A DNA stretch of 64,000 nucleotides from Ficedula albicollis (GCF_000247815.1 NC_021675.1:67546193-67610192); one strand, 5' to 3'; positions 27,495 to 43,376 are shown, counted from the stretch's first letter. Notes: a model not told the origin generated them from the sequence alone. Numbers and translations: made by a program.

Positions 27495-28275
27495 GTGACT
27501 GTGTTTCAGCATGACACTGTGTAGCTGAGAATACTTTAGGAAAAATTAAAGTTACAATAGAACCTAATACACTACACTGATATCACAGGAGAGGTAGTTT
27601 GACTCTAAATATCCTTCCTCTGCTGCCAAAAGAAATCCAGTTACTCTCTGTCTCCACGCACTAGAATATTTTCTACAACTACTATATTTACTTCATGCTA
27701 ATAAACGCTGTTGCCAGGGAAACAGCCCCTTTTCCACTAATCAAGATGTGTTTAAAAAGCAATAACTTGCAGAGATTATAGTGGTTAAAAATTTGTCCTT
27801 GTGGATGGGAGACTCTTTCCTCTTCAGGCCATCTGACTTATTTGATGCCCAGGTGAGGTACCCAGCCTCTTAAAGAATTCATCAGGATTTGCCTTTTTTC
27901 CCCAAGGAAAAATTTAATCCATCTTTTTTTTTTTTTTTTTCCAGTGGAAAAATTTTAATTTCTGTCTTGCTAAAATATCTAGCTTGATTAAACCATGCCT
28001 TGGTATGCAGGCAGCAGAGTTCTTTCTGCAAAACCTGGGTGGCTTCACTGATGACTCTCACACCTCAAAGGCATGTAACACACACATTAATTTCTGTGGA
28101 TTCTTTCACAGGCAGAAAGAAAATCAAAGAGCTCTAGGAACCTTCCCTGAGAAGAAAAAAATCAGAGAATGATAGAAAAGAGGAAGAGATTTTCTTAGCT
28201 GCTGAGATGGCCAAGCTCACCTCTTTCTTTGTGTTTTCCACATGACTAGCCCATAGAATTAATTACTTAGCTAAC
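27495..28275. other. Unique noncoding DNA
   Basis: Nothing recognised. A short T-tract lies at about 27925-27940. Confidence 0.55.
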
Positions 28276-28957
<682 letters not shown>

Positions 28958-31700
28958 ATCCAAGGATTCTTTAACTGGGGTGACTGACTGGACTCCCCAA
29001 GGGGACCCTCAGGGGCTCATTCAGGGCTGGGAGTTCAGTAGAAAGCTGGGCAGCCAAAGTGATGTTCAGCAGTGAGCAAAACTGAACATTAGTGACAATT
29101 CAGCTCTAATTGGAGCTGACAATGTTTATTTTCTAGAAGGAAACTTCAGATGACAAGGGTGGTTCCATTTTTACCTCACTAAAGTCAGATCTTCCTCCTA
29201 GGACAGGGATTGCCCTCTGTGTTAATATACTAATTTTTTCTTCCATTCTTTCTCTTTGTGGACAGATCAGCTGTCAGGAATAAGGAAATAATTTAGACAC
29301 AAAGTGTTAAAATTCAACATCTTAGTCTCTGTTTTCTAAAGCCATTTTACATTTGCTTTACAGTCAGGGCATATGAATATTCATGGTAGGAAAGAATACT
29401 CATTGCTGCTTGTATAGGCACACAAAACCATTTCTAGGAAGAGATTAATTTTTATTGCCTTTCATCTTTCAGTCCTTAAATTAGGCAAAAATTAATTAAA
29501 TAAATTTAAATAAATGACATGGAGAGAAAATAATACATGATTGGGTTAGTTCTCAGTCTGATAAATCCATAGAGTTTTCTCTCTGTTTTTCAAAGGCCTG
29601 TAGGCTTATTTCATATTCGAGGTGAACTGAAGGAAAGTCAAATTTTAAGTTCTAGTGGTGTAGATACATGTACAGCAGGTATGTCACTTTTGGGCATGGA
29701 AGGATACATTTGCTGAGAATCTGGTGAGCCTTTGTCGAGTTCTGAATAGATCTGATGAATTCAGAGAGATATACTGCTAAATTTTAATAATGTAAAAGAG
29801 GGAAGATGGGATAACTGTGGCAGCCAGGATTTCTAGCATTAAATCTGGAGCGAATGTGACAGTAAAAAAGACCTGGAATTCCACTTTCCTAGACAAAACT
29901 GGCTATTGCTGCTGCAGCTGGAGAAGCATAGAGCTGGGATTTGACTCAGAAGTCACTGAAATAATAGTTTTTTTGTAGGACAGATAGGGTGAGGTCCAGC
30001 TGGGGCCTGCCAGACGTGAAACCCTGGGCCATCCCCAGCTCCTGAGAACCCTCTCTGAGGGTTCTAACGTGAGCTGCTGTGGCCACATTTAACCCTGTGC
30101 TCGCTCCAAGGAGGAGCAGGGAGCTCACTCAGCTTGCTCCTGATGCAGCCATCAAGCCTTGCCTTTGCAGAATTAGGCAGCCTTTAGCAGGCAGTTAGAT
30201 AATTAACAGCAAATCCTTCATGTGCCACCACAGCAGGACTATCAAGGACACAGAACCAGACTAAACATGCTAATTTTTAAATGGACTTCTCCCCTGTTCA
30301 AGCCTCACAGGACCCGTGTGAATGATTCCACTTGTGTAAAGTACAATAAAAGTATTGCTGTGCTGTCTGCATTAGTAAGATTTATGCAGATTTTAATGTG
30401 CAAAATCCTGGCTCAAGTCTGGGCAGCAGTTCAGGAGAGTTTAAATCAGGGCAGAGCGTGCAGCCAGGTCCAGAGCAGAGTAACTAACATCACATCCTAC
30501 CTTCAAACCTGCTGACATGGTGGCAATATATGTCCACAATATTCTGTAACTCTTGTAATGTGCTGTCACATTAATACAGTGACTGTTAACAAAATAATAT
30601 TTCAATTAACATAATCATCAGACAGAATACATATGTACTGGTTTGAAGGTTAAAAACATAGAATAATGTGGGCCTAAGGAAAAAAAAAGTATTTTAGATT
30701 TATTTTTTTAACAGAGACACTTTTATTTACATATATGTAAAATTTTTCAGCTTATTCAAATGCCTCATGACACACTAAAATTTTTTCTCTGGTGCTCTGA
30801 TAACACTGCTAGGTTGACACAGCAGCCATGCACTGTGGCAATTAGAACATTTTTATACGATGTCAGAAACTAAAGTGGCTCCCTGCTGTTGACAGAGGCA
30901 AAATCCCTGTACTCAGCATTCGGATTTTTCCATAAGGTACCTCCAGGTTATTTAGTATTTCTCTACAGTTCATTTCCTTCACTTACTCGTGCTGCAGGAG
31001 AGTTGCCTCTCAATCTCAAAGAAAGAGAAAATAAAATTAAAGCAAATATTTACATTGAATATTTGGGGGTATTTAATATCTTCCTTGCCCATTAAATGTT
31101 TGTACCTTCAGTTTTACCCTTGATGGCAGATTTCCAGTTTCCCAAGAAATATCTTCATGTTAGTTATAATTTACTTGGCAGCTAATATATATTATGTAGG
31201 TCGTAGCATGTAATTTTTCATTATATCCCTGTAACTGAGTTTATTTCTTACTGCTTTTTATTTGGATCTGACAGTTTTGATCAATTAATTCTAGTTTACA
31301 TGTAACACATCCAAGTTCACTTAAATCTGTCAGAAAAAAGCAAATGTTAAGTATCACATACCATATCCTTGCCATATGAAAAGCAAAAAAACCCCAAAAG
31401 CTTCTCAAACCAATATTTAGCTAAAGCTTTAGGCAAAGCAATGGCCTCTCATCCTTCTGTTATTCTTTAATGATAAAGAGAACACACAGATTTTGTTGGA
31501 TTCAGAAATAAATTTGAAGCAAAATTTAGAATGGACAAATAATTTGTCCCCTAGGAAAATTCTCCTTCACTATCTGTCTTTGTCTAATGAGACCCTGAAA
31601 ACAGTGACAAAACCTTGCTCCTCTGTGAGGCTGCCTGTTGTTGAAGAGTTTTCACAGTGAGGTGAAACAGTGTAGAACTATCAAACCATCACAGGTATAA
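28958..31700. other. Unique noncoding DNA with a small GC-richer block
   Basis: No gene recognised. A richer GC block at 29970-30180 contains a perfect 9-bp hairpin (listed separately). Confidence 0.5.
30045..30065. other. Perfect 9-bp inverted repeat, 3-base loop
   Basis: AGAACCCTC (30045-30053), loop TCT, then GAGGGTTCT (30057-30065). The arms are exactly complementary. No U-run follows, and in a vertebrate this is not a bacterial-type terminator. Function unknown; it may be chance. Confidence 0.6.
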
Positions 31701-33454
<1,754 letters not shown>

Positions 33455-34280
33455 TTATCCCCAGGGAGAGGAAAGAGCTGAATGCTCTCCCCAGCAGTGA
33501 CTATCAGTCATTTTTGCTTTGACAGTCCCTGCATTGGGTGGGATCACAGCTGTGTGTGGCTCATTTGTGCCTCAGTGATTACCTGCAGTGGTTAAAACAG
33601 GGGTGAAATTGGCTGTCATCCCCAGAAGCTGCTGGCTGACATATTTGAGCCTTTTAAGCAGGACCCACCATTGCTTGTATTTTTATTGACAACAAGTGCC
33701 CCGTGTAAAATTTGGCTTTAGCTGAAATGCACTGAGTTGGCAGAGTCAGGACTGATATATGGCTGCAGGAATTAGACCAAGAGAAGAAAATTTAAATGCT
33801 TTAATATATATAGCTTGGCTGCAATGAAGGACCTTAAAGCACATGGGGATGGACATACACTATCAAAATATGGCAGATATCAAAATATATATATTTTCAG
33901 GAATGGTGTACTGATACTGCTTTTGGTTTCCTAAAATGGGGTATTGCTTATTCATTCACTTGCTGAATAGTTGTGTTAATTGGAGCATCCTCAGAACTTT
34001 TTGAACAATTTTTTATTATGGATTTGAAAGTGCTCAAGTGCTTTTGAAAGATAATTGTGTTTTAAAATTTAAATACTTTTATGATGAATTTTTGAGGAAG
34101 GTGGTGGTTTGATTAAACTTTTAAGAGCTCTGATTATGCAAAAAATGTGAAAAGTATTGCATACATTTGTAAGTGATTTCTCAATAAAATTTAAGCACTA
34201 TTTTCTTTGAAAAGAGTGCGTTGGGACTTTGAGAGTAACTTCCACTTTCTTTTTTGAGATTTTGATATGTGTATATGTCT
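33455..34280. other. Unique noncoding DNA
   Basis: Nothing recognised. Confidence 0.55.
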
Positions 34281-34434
34281 ATTTACAACTATATCTTTCT
34301 ATGAGTAATATCTGAAAATCATTTTTGTCTGGTTTGGTTGGTGTTGTAGCGTTATATATTTACAACTATATCTTTCTATGAGTAATATCTGAAAATCATT
34401 TTTGTCTGGTTTGGTTGGTGTTCTAGCGTTATTT
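34281..34434. repeat. 77-bp tandem duplication
   Basis: Copies start at 34281 and 34358 (atttacaactatatctttc), directly adjacent. One visible difference is GTGTTGTAGCG versus GTGTTCTAGCG. A T-tract follows the second copy. Confidence 0.95.
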
Positions 34435-35856
34435 TTTTTTTTTTATAGTAGGCTGTTTTGTTGTTTTTCTTTGGCAATATGAATGATTTAATTAACCAGA
34501 TTCTCTGAATCTGTAGTAAACTTAATGTTATTCAGATAATATGGCAGAGCAAGAAACTCATATACTCAAATATCAGCAAACCTGATTAAATGCAAATCAC
34601 CATAAATTTAAATATCTCAGTGGAAAGATGTAGTGAGCGAAATGCATCCCAAACAGCTGTTTCATATGGAGCACTGAGGAGTCAACATCACCAACCCCAA
34701 AACCACCCTGGCACTATGTAAAGCTTGAAATTAAGTCCTTGATCTTTTGATGTGCTGGGATAAACACAACCAGACATTATATTCCTATTTTTTTCCCCTG
34801 CTCTTGTTGGATTTAGCTTGTTGCAAACCATCTAGAGATGATGTTTAGAAATCAAAGACCAGAGGTGGGAGGCAAGTGGGGGGGATTCAGGAGCCATTTA
34901 AGGGTTCAAAGACCAGTCAGAGCTTGTATTTTGTATATCTCTTTACAGCAAATAAATAAATGAAAAAAAATACATAAAAAAAAGTATTTCCTCCCATTCC
35001 TTTATTGATAAAATAAAGAATACATTGCCACCTGGAGCTGATCACTCCAGAGGGACCTCTGCAACAACTGCCTTTTCACACTGTGAGAACCCAGGTTTCT
35101 GGGCACAGTGATGGAGAATTAGGAGATTCCCAGACAGGGATCCCAGGGCTGAGAGATGAAAATTTTGATGTAGTCATTTCCTTGAGTCAACTAAATTGTT
35201 CTAGGCCCAGAAAAAACCCTGTAGAGGATTAGGAAATGTCCCACTGCACAATGGTGTTGAGTGATGTGCTCCTGTCACTGAGACACCAACTCTGGGACAG
35301 AATGCTGACCCCTTTTCTGAACACATCTGGCCCTATACTATGAATGTCTTTCTAATGCAGCAGAGGACATACACCAGTCATGAAATCAGCCACAAGTTCA
35401 TGGGGCTGCTGCCTCAAACAGCAAAGGGATTTTCTCCCTTTGGGGATTTTCTCAGTGAGGGTTGCTAAGAGACTGCTTTCATGTCTGCGTACTTAGAGCA
35501 CTCAGACCTGGGTGAATGAAGCTCAGGTTCCAGCACTGCCTGAGCTGAAACAGGAGGTGATGAATTGCTCACTCAGAACTGCACAAAGTGGGTTTCTGAG
35601 CCTGAACCTGCAGCACCCCTGGCGTGATACACAGTGCTGAGTGAGATAACTGCCATGAGATTTACATGGAAGGCAGATTTAAAGGACTCTGGGTTGGAAA
35701 ATAATCCATCCAGACACTGTGAAATGTAGGAAACTGTTTTTGTCCAGCAACCAGAGATTGGCACCCTCATGTTTTTTCCACTAGACAGTAGAATTTTATC
35801 ATAAAATTGAATGGCATTTTTTTCCCTGACGTGGTTCTGACTAATTCAGGGCTGAA
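34435..35856. other. Unique noncoding DNA
   Basis: Nothing recognised. Confidence 0.55.
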
Positions 35857-36556
35857 TATCATAGAATGGTTTGAGACTGAAGGGACCTTTAAAAGTCATC
35901 TAGTCCAGCCCCTCTCCTACAGGCAGGGATATCTTTCAGTAGAACAGTTGGCTCCAAGTCCTATCCAACGTGACATATCCTGGGATGTGGCATGAAAAAT
36001 TTCTACATAAAACCTGTTAACGTGACATATCCTGGGATGTGGTATGAAAAATTTCTACATAAAACCTGTTCCAGTGTCTCACCACCCTCAGAATAAAGAA
36101 TTTCTTCCTTAGGTTGAAGCTGAATTTTCCTCTTTGAAGTTTAAAACAATTGTCGCTTGTCCTATTGTTAGAGGCCCTGGCCAAAAGTTCCCCTTGACCA
36201 TTTAAATCCTGATTAGGCACCAAAACTGCTCTGAGGTGTGTCCAGAGCCTTCTGTTCCCCAGACGGAGCAGCTCAGACTCTCAATCTTCACCTGCTGCAG
36301 CCCCCAGAGCATCTTTGAGGACGTGCTCAAACAGGGCAAAGCCTTTCTGCTCTTGGAGACCCCAGAGCTGGACACAGTGCTCCAGGTGGGATCCCACCAG
36401 AGCAGTTTATGCCCAATTTTCATCCACCTCCACCCCCAGGTCCTTCTTGGCAGGGCTGCTCTCAATCCCCCCATCACCCACTCTTCACTGGTGCTGGGGA
36501 CTGCCCCACTCTGGCCCTGGACCTGACACTGGCCATATGGAACCTGATGAGTTTGT
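35857..36556 (-). mobile_element. CR1 LINE 3' part (minus strand), internally deleted
   Basis: On the + strand it starts with the complement of the CR1 tail (ATCATAGAATGGTTTGAG). It then shows the expected series: GAAGGGACCTTTAAAAGTCATCTAG, CAGTGTCTCACCACCCTCAG, AAGAATTTCTTCCTTAGG, CCCAGAGCTGGACACAGTGCTCCAGGTGGGATC and GGTCCTTCTTGGCAGGGCTGCTCTCAATCC. The far end (about 36525-36550) matches the end of the CR1 reverse-transcriptase frame. The stretch usually found between the AGAGCAG and CCAGGTCCTT blocks is missing. A 52-bp duplication (35967-36070) was added later. The copy is inactive. Confidence 0.92.
35967..36070. repeat. 52-bp tandem duplication inside CR1
   Basis: Two adjacent 52-bp copies start AACGTGACATATCC at 35967 and 36019 and differ at one base (GTGGCATG versus GTGGTATG). 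They interrupt the normal CR1 order between the CCATCCAAC-like and CCAGTGTCTC blocks. The duplication therefore followed insertion. Confidence 0.96.
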
Positions 36557-36630
36557 CCTGGGACCAAGTCTTGAAATTTGGAATGAAAATTACTGGCTGT
36601 AGTCTTATAACAGCCTACTAATTTTTAAAA

Positions 36631-36670
<40 letters not shown>

Positions 36671-36851
36671 TTGATAACAGATGTATCAATGCTTTATTTA
36701 CTGGTTGTTGCTCAAAGGCTGTTTTTCAAACAGAATTGTTCATTTCTAGAGCTATATGTAAGGCTATCATTAGAGCATTATTTTTCTGAGAAATGCTGTA
36801 CTGGAGAAGCTTTTTCATGTGTAGAATTTTTATTGATAACATTGAACCAAT
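36557..36851. other. Noncoding DNA with a 35-base T run
   Basis: A pure T-run spans 36633-36667. Nothing else recognised. Confidence 0.7.
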
Positions 36852-36991
36852 TTCAGTGTGGGGCTTTTTTCACTGACAATATCGAACAGATTAGAATCAA
36901 TAAGTTTATTGCTTTTTGAGACTTCAGTGTGGGGCTTTTTTCACTGACAATATCAAACAGATTAGAATCAATTAGTTTATTGCTTTTTGAG
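36852..36991. repeat. 72-bp tandem duplication
   Basis: Copies start at 36852 and 36924 (ttcagtgtggggctttttt) and both end TTATTGCTTTTTGAGA. They differ at one or two bases (ATCGAACAG versus ATCAAACAG; CAATAAGTT versus CAATTAGTT). Confidence 0.95.
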
Positions 36992-39900
36992 ATCAGTTAA
37001 CTCAATTTATCAATTTAGAGGCCACTCAGTAGGAGGTCACTTAAAGACAAATGAAAGAAAGAGTAGAATAAAAATAGATTGGAATCCTTTTTTTGGTGCC
37101 AAAACTACTTCCAGGGAGCTCTTTCCAAAGATGGCTTATGCAGCAGGTTACATAAAAGGCAAGATGCCAGTCTATGGGACTTGCTATAATACTCCAATGA
37201 ATAGGAAGAAATAGTTTGAAATCCTTCCCCTGCCTAAGTAAATATTATTCTAGGAAGAAATGTATTTTTTTCTATCAGACTGTTCACATTGCTGCCACCA
37301 TTGCAGCTGTTGGCAATATAAAGCAAAACCAGCCTAAAACTGTGGTGTTACAGAGAGAAGCACATAAACATCATAATGTCAACACCAGGACAGACCTGCC
37401 AGCATCTCTGTAGGTACAGAGAATATCTTCTCTGCTGCACAGAACTGACCATTTGAGATTGTCTGACCTCCTTGGAAATGTAAAAATTGTCACTCTGTAA
37501 GACCAGACTCATTCCCCAGGAAGAGCCAATGTCATCAGGAACACCAACAAACATCTCAGTGATTTCAAGTGCATAACTGTTGAGGTTGAAGTCTCTTCAC
37601 TGGACATACAGACAATAAAGGTAATAAATCTTTAGTCATACATGTTGGCATTGTGTTCAAAGATTACAAAGACATCCCTGCAGAGTAATTCTTCCCTTCC
37701 TAAAATACTCAATGTCTTTTTAGGGTAGCCTATACTTGGGATAAGAAATTACATTTGAAGTGTGAAAGAGTAAAGCATTTTCCCCTTTCCCAGCTGAAGC
37801 AAATGTATGTTTAAAATTGCCTTTCAGCAAAGAAAACCCCTGCAATGAAACATGAGGCAAACACATGGCATTGGAAAAACGAGCACAAAGGCCTCTTCAG
37901 TCCAATTTATTATTGTTTGAGGTAAGAGCTAATAAGGACTCTCTTGTAATGTGACACACCAGGGAAACTTCATAACAGATAATGCTGTCGTCCTGGAATT
38001 CTGTGTTTGCTATTTGATCAGCAGATGGTGGTGATATAATCGCCAATGACATAGAAAAGAGACCAAAACTTCAGGAACTAAGAATTTACAAACTGCAGAC
38101 TTCAGTACATGTTCAGGTGCTTTTTCTTCATCCTTCGAAAAGTGGTTTGTAATATTTCTGAAATATGCATTACAAGATTGTAGTGGAAACCTGCTGAATA
38201 TTTCATTTTCAATCATCTGAAGAGGTAGAGTTACAAAAGAATGCCTTTAAGCTGAAAATGTAGTGTTACAAGCAGAACAATCCAATTTGGGAAATGCCCA
38301 ATGCTTTTCTTCCAATTTTTGTTTCCAAAGTGGACACTTTCAGCAGCTGGCTCTGCAGTTTCTATTTTTTAATGTTCTGTAAGATCCTCTTTTCTGAATA
38401 ATGCTTCCAGTTGCTGGTCACATCATCTGAAGAGCATATTTTTACTTCTGGGTAGCAGAATAGGTTTTCTCAAAGAAATTCTGGCTGCAGGCAGCTTTGC
38501 TGTTACCTGGGAATCATCCACAAAAGCTCAGGTATGCAATGGACAAATTTCAGGGCTGTCCAGAGCTGAACAAACTGGCTACTTGTGATATTAACATGTC
38601 ATTCAGGCCTGAGTATAACTCAAACACAGTTTAATTTATCTAAGTTTCAGCCACTGCTGAGGGAAGAGATTGAAGAGCCTAACTCTGGAGTTGCCTCCTG
38701 CCAGTAACCACAGAGGGGAATTTGGATGTTTGGCTTTGAGTAGAAACTTCTAGAAACTTTTAGAAAAATGAAACCAGGTGAGATCCATCATGTACTAGAT
38801 ACAGAAATCATCAGTGGCAAATTGCTCTGCCTTGTACTCAAATGTACATTGCTATGAACAATTAGACACATACTATTAAGTGTTTTTTTTTTTCTTTTGC
38901 CTGAATTTTGATAAATCCCAATAGTTTCATTGCCTATCTTTTGGTACTGTGGGCATTGTAGCAAAAATTTAGTCTTTTTTTTGTAAATCAACAATTCTAG
39001 GGCTTGATCCTCCATTGAGTACCATATCAATGAGCTCAGCAGTGTGATTATATCACATGCAAGAGCTCATGCTCAAGTCATTGGTTTCATACTGACTTCT
39101 TTTTTATTTAAACACATACCCTTGGGCTATATTAAAAGAAAAAGTAAACAAGGACTTCTCAATTTACCTTCTCTGTGACATTCATTACCCTGTACAGTTC
39201 TGAAACATCCTATATTAATCCCCTCAAAACTGAGCATTCTTCCTATGCCCTCAAGAACTTCATCAGGCTTCTTTGGATCCCCTCTATTTGTGCTATACAT
39301 TTTTGAGATGAGATAATGGACAAGGAACAGTGCTACAAAAGGCCAAGCCAGGAAAGCATGTGATGATATTATTATAGTTTCAAATTTGGTTTCTAGACCT
39401 TCTCTAAATGTATTCATGTTTTGTTTCTTCAGTTTCAACTACACAAAGAATTACTTCTAAAGACTACAAAGCATTTTTCTGTAATGATTTGAGGTGCACT
39501 CTAAGTAGGTTCCAGTTTATGTTTACTACTTTTTTATTGTTTGTTACCTTTGTCTCCACAGTTGAATGCTCAATTGCAGTTATGCCACACTTACCTTAAG
39601 TATATCTAAAATTTCTATTTTAGTTCAACTCTATAAGTTAATAGGTTTAATGTAGTGGAGAAAAACACATGATCTGCACAAAAGAACTGTGCATGGACAT
39701 GAGGGCACATTAGAAGTCAGCTCCCTCCACCAAACAGCACCAACTTGACCTAAATCTTCACTGACAAATGTTTCTCTAAATGTTTCTTTTTGAAACTCCA
39801 GTTGAGAATGCTGCAATATTTTTGCACAGACTTGCCTGGTGTTTAATCTCTGTTAATATTGAGGCAGAAGCTGAGGCTCACTGCTACTTGTTTAAATGTA

Positions 39901-40378
39901 GTGAGTAGATATTTTTATTGATCTTTATCAAAAACAATCTGGGAACCTGAATTCTGCATTCCTTCACTCTCTTCATTTTCTTGGGGAAGCCCACTGTATT
40001 CTCTCAGCCTTCCATCACAGAAAAACATGATAGTGGATCACAGCAGTCCTGGTGATCTTGAAAATAACAATCAGTAATTTTACTGGATCTCTCTGAAAGA
40101 TCTCACACACTTATCTGGCCTTTACTGACTCAGAAAGTTTTTGTGCTGTTGAAAATGTTCCAGCTTCATGCATAACACTGATAATTTATAGTCACATCAC
40201 ATTAAAACAAATATGCCCACAAATGTTTATGTCACGAGGAAGTGGAGAACAAGGTTTTTAAATGCATATGGATTTGGGATATGCTCCTATAGTGGATCCA
40301 CAAAGTTAAGTTGTCTGATCCCATTTTTTCCCTTCCTAGTTACAAAACATCAGATTTTGAGGGAGAAATTGCAATGCT
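36992..40378. other. Unique AT-rich noncoding DNA
   Basis: No gene or transposon recognised. The block around 37870-38220 is repeat-free and could be conserved, but nothing in it can be named. Confidence 0.5.
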
Positions 40379-40519
40379 TTAAAATCTAGGAATGTTCAAA
40401 ACTTAGGGAATACCTGCAAATTCTGAGGAACTCACAAACATAAGGGCACTTAAAATCTAGGAATGTTCAAAACTTAGGGAACACCTGCAAATTCTGAGGA
40501 ACTCACAAACATGAGGGCC
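40379..40519. repeat. 71-bp tandem duplication
   Basis: The phrase aaaatctaggaatgttcaaa starts at 40381 and 40452. Copies end CAAACATAAGGGC and CAAACATGAGGGC and differ at two visible bases. Confidence 0.95.
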
Positions 40520-42525
40520 TAAACAGACAATAGTTTATTACTGCATTTGTCAGTTTTCTGTAATTTGTGATGTGAAGAAAATTTCCTCAGTTTTAGAGGA
40601 AGTGAATGTTCTTGCTGCTTTGAGAACTCACTTGTGCAGCTGAACATTGAAGCAACAAGCAGCAACTGACAGGAAGAAAATATATCTCCAACCATTGGCT
40701 TCAGGGTTTTTTTGCAGGGAGAGGAAAGGTTCACTAAGTTTCTAAGGCAGTTAGAGAAAGCAACTGGAGTTTAAAAAATTACCTGAAAATCACAGTGTGA
40801 AAGACACAGCAGTCTTGAAATGCCCTTTTGCTTTTCAAAGCTCTCAGGGCTTCTGCTGATTGTGGGTGATAGACTCATACTTATTTGCATTTACATAAGA
40901 AAATGCACCTTGGTTTCCAGTAGCTTAATTACTAGTACAACCTTTATGCTTTTTTATGTCTCATAATTACAGGAAAAGGCAAATATTATACACATGACAT
41001 AGGACAGCAAATAAGAATATAATTAGTTTTATTCAGGCTGATTATATTAGCTAGAATGTTTTCTTATACACAAGGAAAAACTGAACTTCAGAAAAGCTTC
41101 TAGGTTGGGTTTAATAGTTACATCATCTCAGCACAGAAACTACCTTGCTTTGTCTGCTCATTCATTTAAAAGTACCCCAAAAAGGGAAACTAATCTTTCT
41201 TTTCATAAGTAGAAATTTAATATAATTATGCTAGAATTAAAGCTAACATCTTTCTGTTTAATCTAGGGCTATTCTTTAGCAAGATGGGATAATATAGATA
41301 GATAGCTTCTGAAATGTAACAAACACCTGTGAATCAAGGGAAATTTAGGCTGCTTTCAGATGGCTGCACAACAGAAATCATGGAATTCACACCATGAGAA
41401 AGAGAAGCACAAAATTATGCATTGCTACAGGAAATATCACTTTGTGTTCCAGGCAGAGACCTCGAATTGTACATGCTCTGTGATGACAAACATTAGGAGA
41501 GAGAAAAAATTGTATCTTCCTATGTATTATTATTGTCCTTTCCACTCATGGTGAAAATGTGGCTGATACTGTAAAGAAACTTTACAGTAGTGTAGATTAA
41601 TCATAGGAGCTGAGTCTGTAAGTAAATGGGGCTGATACCTCCATTTCTACTTTATGGAAGGCTCCAGAAAAAGCCCCATGGCTCAGTTCTCTCTGATGCT
41701 CCCAGGCTTCTCTCCAGCATCAGGATTTAATGCTTTGAGCTCATCCCTAATTCAAACTCTGCCAGTAATAGTTTGTGAGCTCAGCATATGCCCACTTTTC
41801 TGATATTAAAAACAAGCCCTTGATTTCTTTTAAACTATTTATCCACTCTCTGAGCAGGCAAAAAAGTTTATCCTAACAATGTGGGTCCCTTGGCACACCC
41901 ATGCTAAATAGGGCAGGAGCTCCTGAAGCCAAGGATCCATTTTAGTGCAGATTTGTAGAAAGGAATGAGCAATTCTTAAGCAGTTTCCTTCTGCTGCCAT
42001 AAAGTGGGAGGAAATATTCCCCAATAGGAACCTCCTGCCAATAATGTTTATACTTTTTTCTTTTTATTCACATTAAACCTTGTCTAAGGTCTTCACCTGA
42101 GATGGGAACCCCTGTGTAGAAACTGCACAAATAGAACAGATGAACAAAACTCTCCTGCTGATAGAGACAGCAGCACAGGAACACGATTTCTGCATGTAAT
42201 AAAATACACATTGGCCTGGGGTCATGATAATCACAGGCTTAGCTGTCACCTTCTATACACCCTGAAAATTCACTCTTGCAAAGGAAAAATCGTTTCCCTG
42301 GCACCCTGTAACAGATTTTATAAAAATAGCAGTACCATGACATTAACTTCACAGAGAGGAAATTGGAACACAGAAAAATTTATTAATTTATCTTTAGAAT
42401 GACTGCATGGCATAGTAGCATAATTCTTTGAGTTATGTCAACAGTAAATAAAATAGCACCAAGTGCATTCTCTGGTCCCATGGCATGAAGCACAGAAAAG
42501 TTTAATGGTGGCTGAACTCTCTTCT
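40520..42525. other. Unique AT-rich noncoding DNA
   Basis: Nothing recognised. Confidence 0.5.
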
Positions 42526-42690
42526 CCCAGAGACCAGGGCCCAAAACTGAGCACCAGGATTTGAGGTGCAGCCTCACCAGTGCCCAGCACAAGGAGACAA
42601 TCCCTGCCCTGGCCCTGCTGGCCACACTGTTGCTGATACAGGCATGGGGGCATTGCCCCTCTTGGCCAGCAGACTGCTGCATTTCCAGCA
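42526..42690 (-). mobile_element. CR1 LINE internal fragment (minus strand)
   Basis: The + strand shows the complement of a CR1 internal piece: GAGACCAGGGCCCAAAACTGAGCACCAGG, AGGTGCAGCCTCACCAGTGCC, then GCTGGCCACACTGTTGCTGATACAGGC and CCTCTTGGCCAGCAGACTGCTG. The order matches CR1. Its 3' tail is absent here, so this is a fragment. It ends about 200 bp before the integrase relic. Confidence 0.8.
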
Positions 42691-42907
42691 GACATCTGGA
42701 GTTGTAGTTTCCCATGGGAACAAGAAAATATTTAAGAGACATCCTAACCATGTCCTCTCCATTTTTTATCCAGTATCATGTTGTACTGCCAGACTAGGAA
42801 CATTTAATTTGAATCATAACTCTCATTTAGCCAAATTTCTCGTCTGAGGAAGGTGACAGATCTTGGAAGGGGTACTTGGACATTCAATCCCCACAGTATT
42901 GCCATGA

Positions 42908-43376
42908 AGAAAGCTGGCAAAACCTTCAGCTAATGAATTGATTAATGCTGTCATCAGAGTGGGCTTACCCTTAGAAAATTCAACAGATCAGGGCACTAAT
43001 TTTATGTCTTCTCTGCTAAATGAGGTGTGCAAGCTGTTAAAAATTCCCCCATCACACAGAGTTTCATATCAGCTAGAAACAGATGGGGTTGTAGAATAAT
43101 CAAACATTTAAGCAGATGCTAAGAAAATTCATCAGCAGTGAACCAAAACATTGGGATAAATTGTTACCTTTTGTTTAGTTTGTCTATTGGGAGGTCTCTT
43201 AATCATCAATTGGTTGTTCCCCATACCTTTCCAAAAATACTCAGGAGGCAGACGCTCTGAATTTGTGTAGTTTGCAAATTATCCGACATTTGGCAGTCTC
43301 ACGTTTTCACCCAGATAACATCCTTCATGATTATACTGCTCAAATATGTAAATCAAGGCCCCAATCCTGCAGATAG
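42908..43376 (+). pseudogene. Decayed Ty3/Gypsy-type integrase core
   Basis: A 63-codon frame (42908-43096) carries TDQGTNF, the motif around the second catalytic Asp of retroelement integrases (Asp codon 42986-42988). A Glu codon follows at 43094-43096 with exactly 35 residues between, the D(35)E spacing. The segment just before it (NELINAVIRVGLP) also fits the family. A stop (43097-43099) comes right after the Glu and the frame then shifts by one base. The next frame keeps a Trp-Asp pair (43152-43157) and a family-like tail, with stops at 43176 and 43200, and ends at 43374. No reverse transcriptase, gag, LTR or first catalytic Asp was found nearby. It is a dead relic; a broken domesticated integrase gene is the alternative. 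Confidence 0.75.

Noticed and set aside
36202..36621. Overlapping frames of 70-121 codons
   Set aside because: They lie in a CR1 fragment on both strands and are broken relative to the CR1 frame.
42383..42847. Frames of 62-122 codons on both strands
   Set aside because: They cover a CR1 fragment and overlap in several frames; no independent gene.
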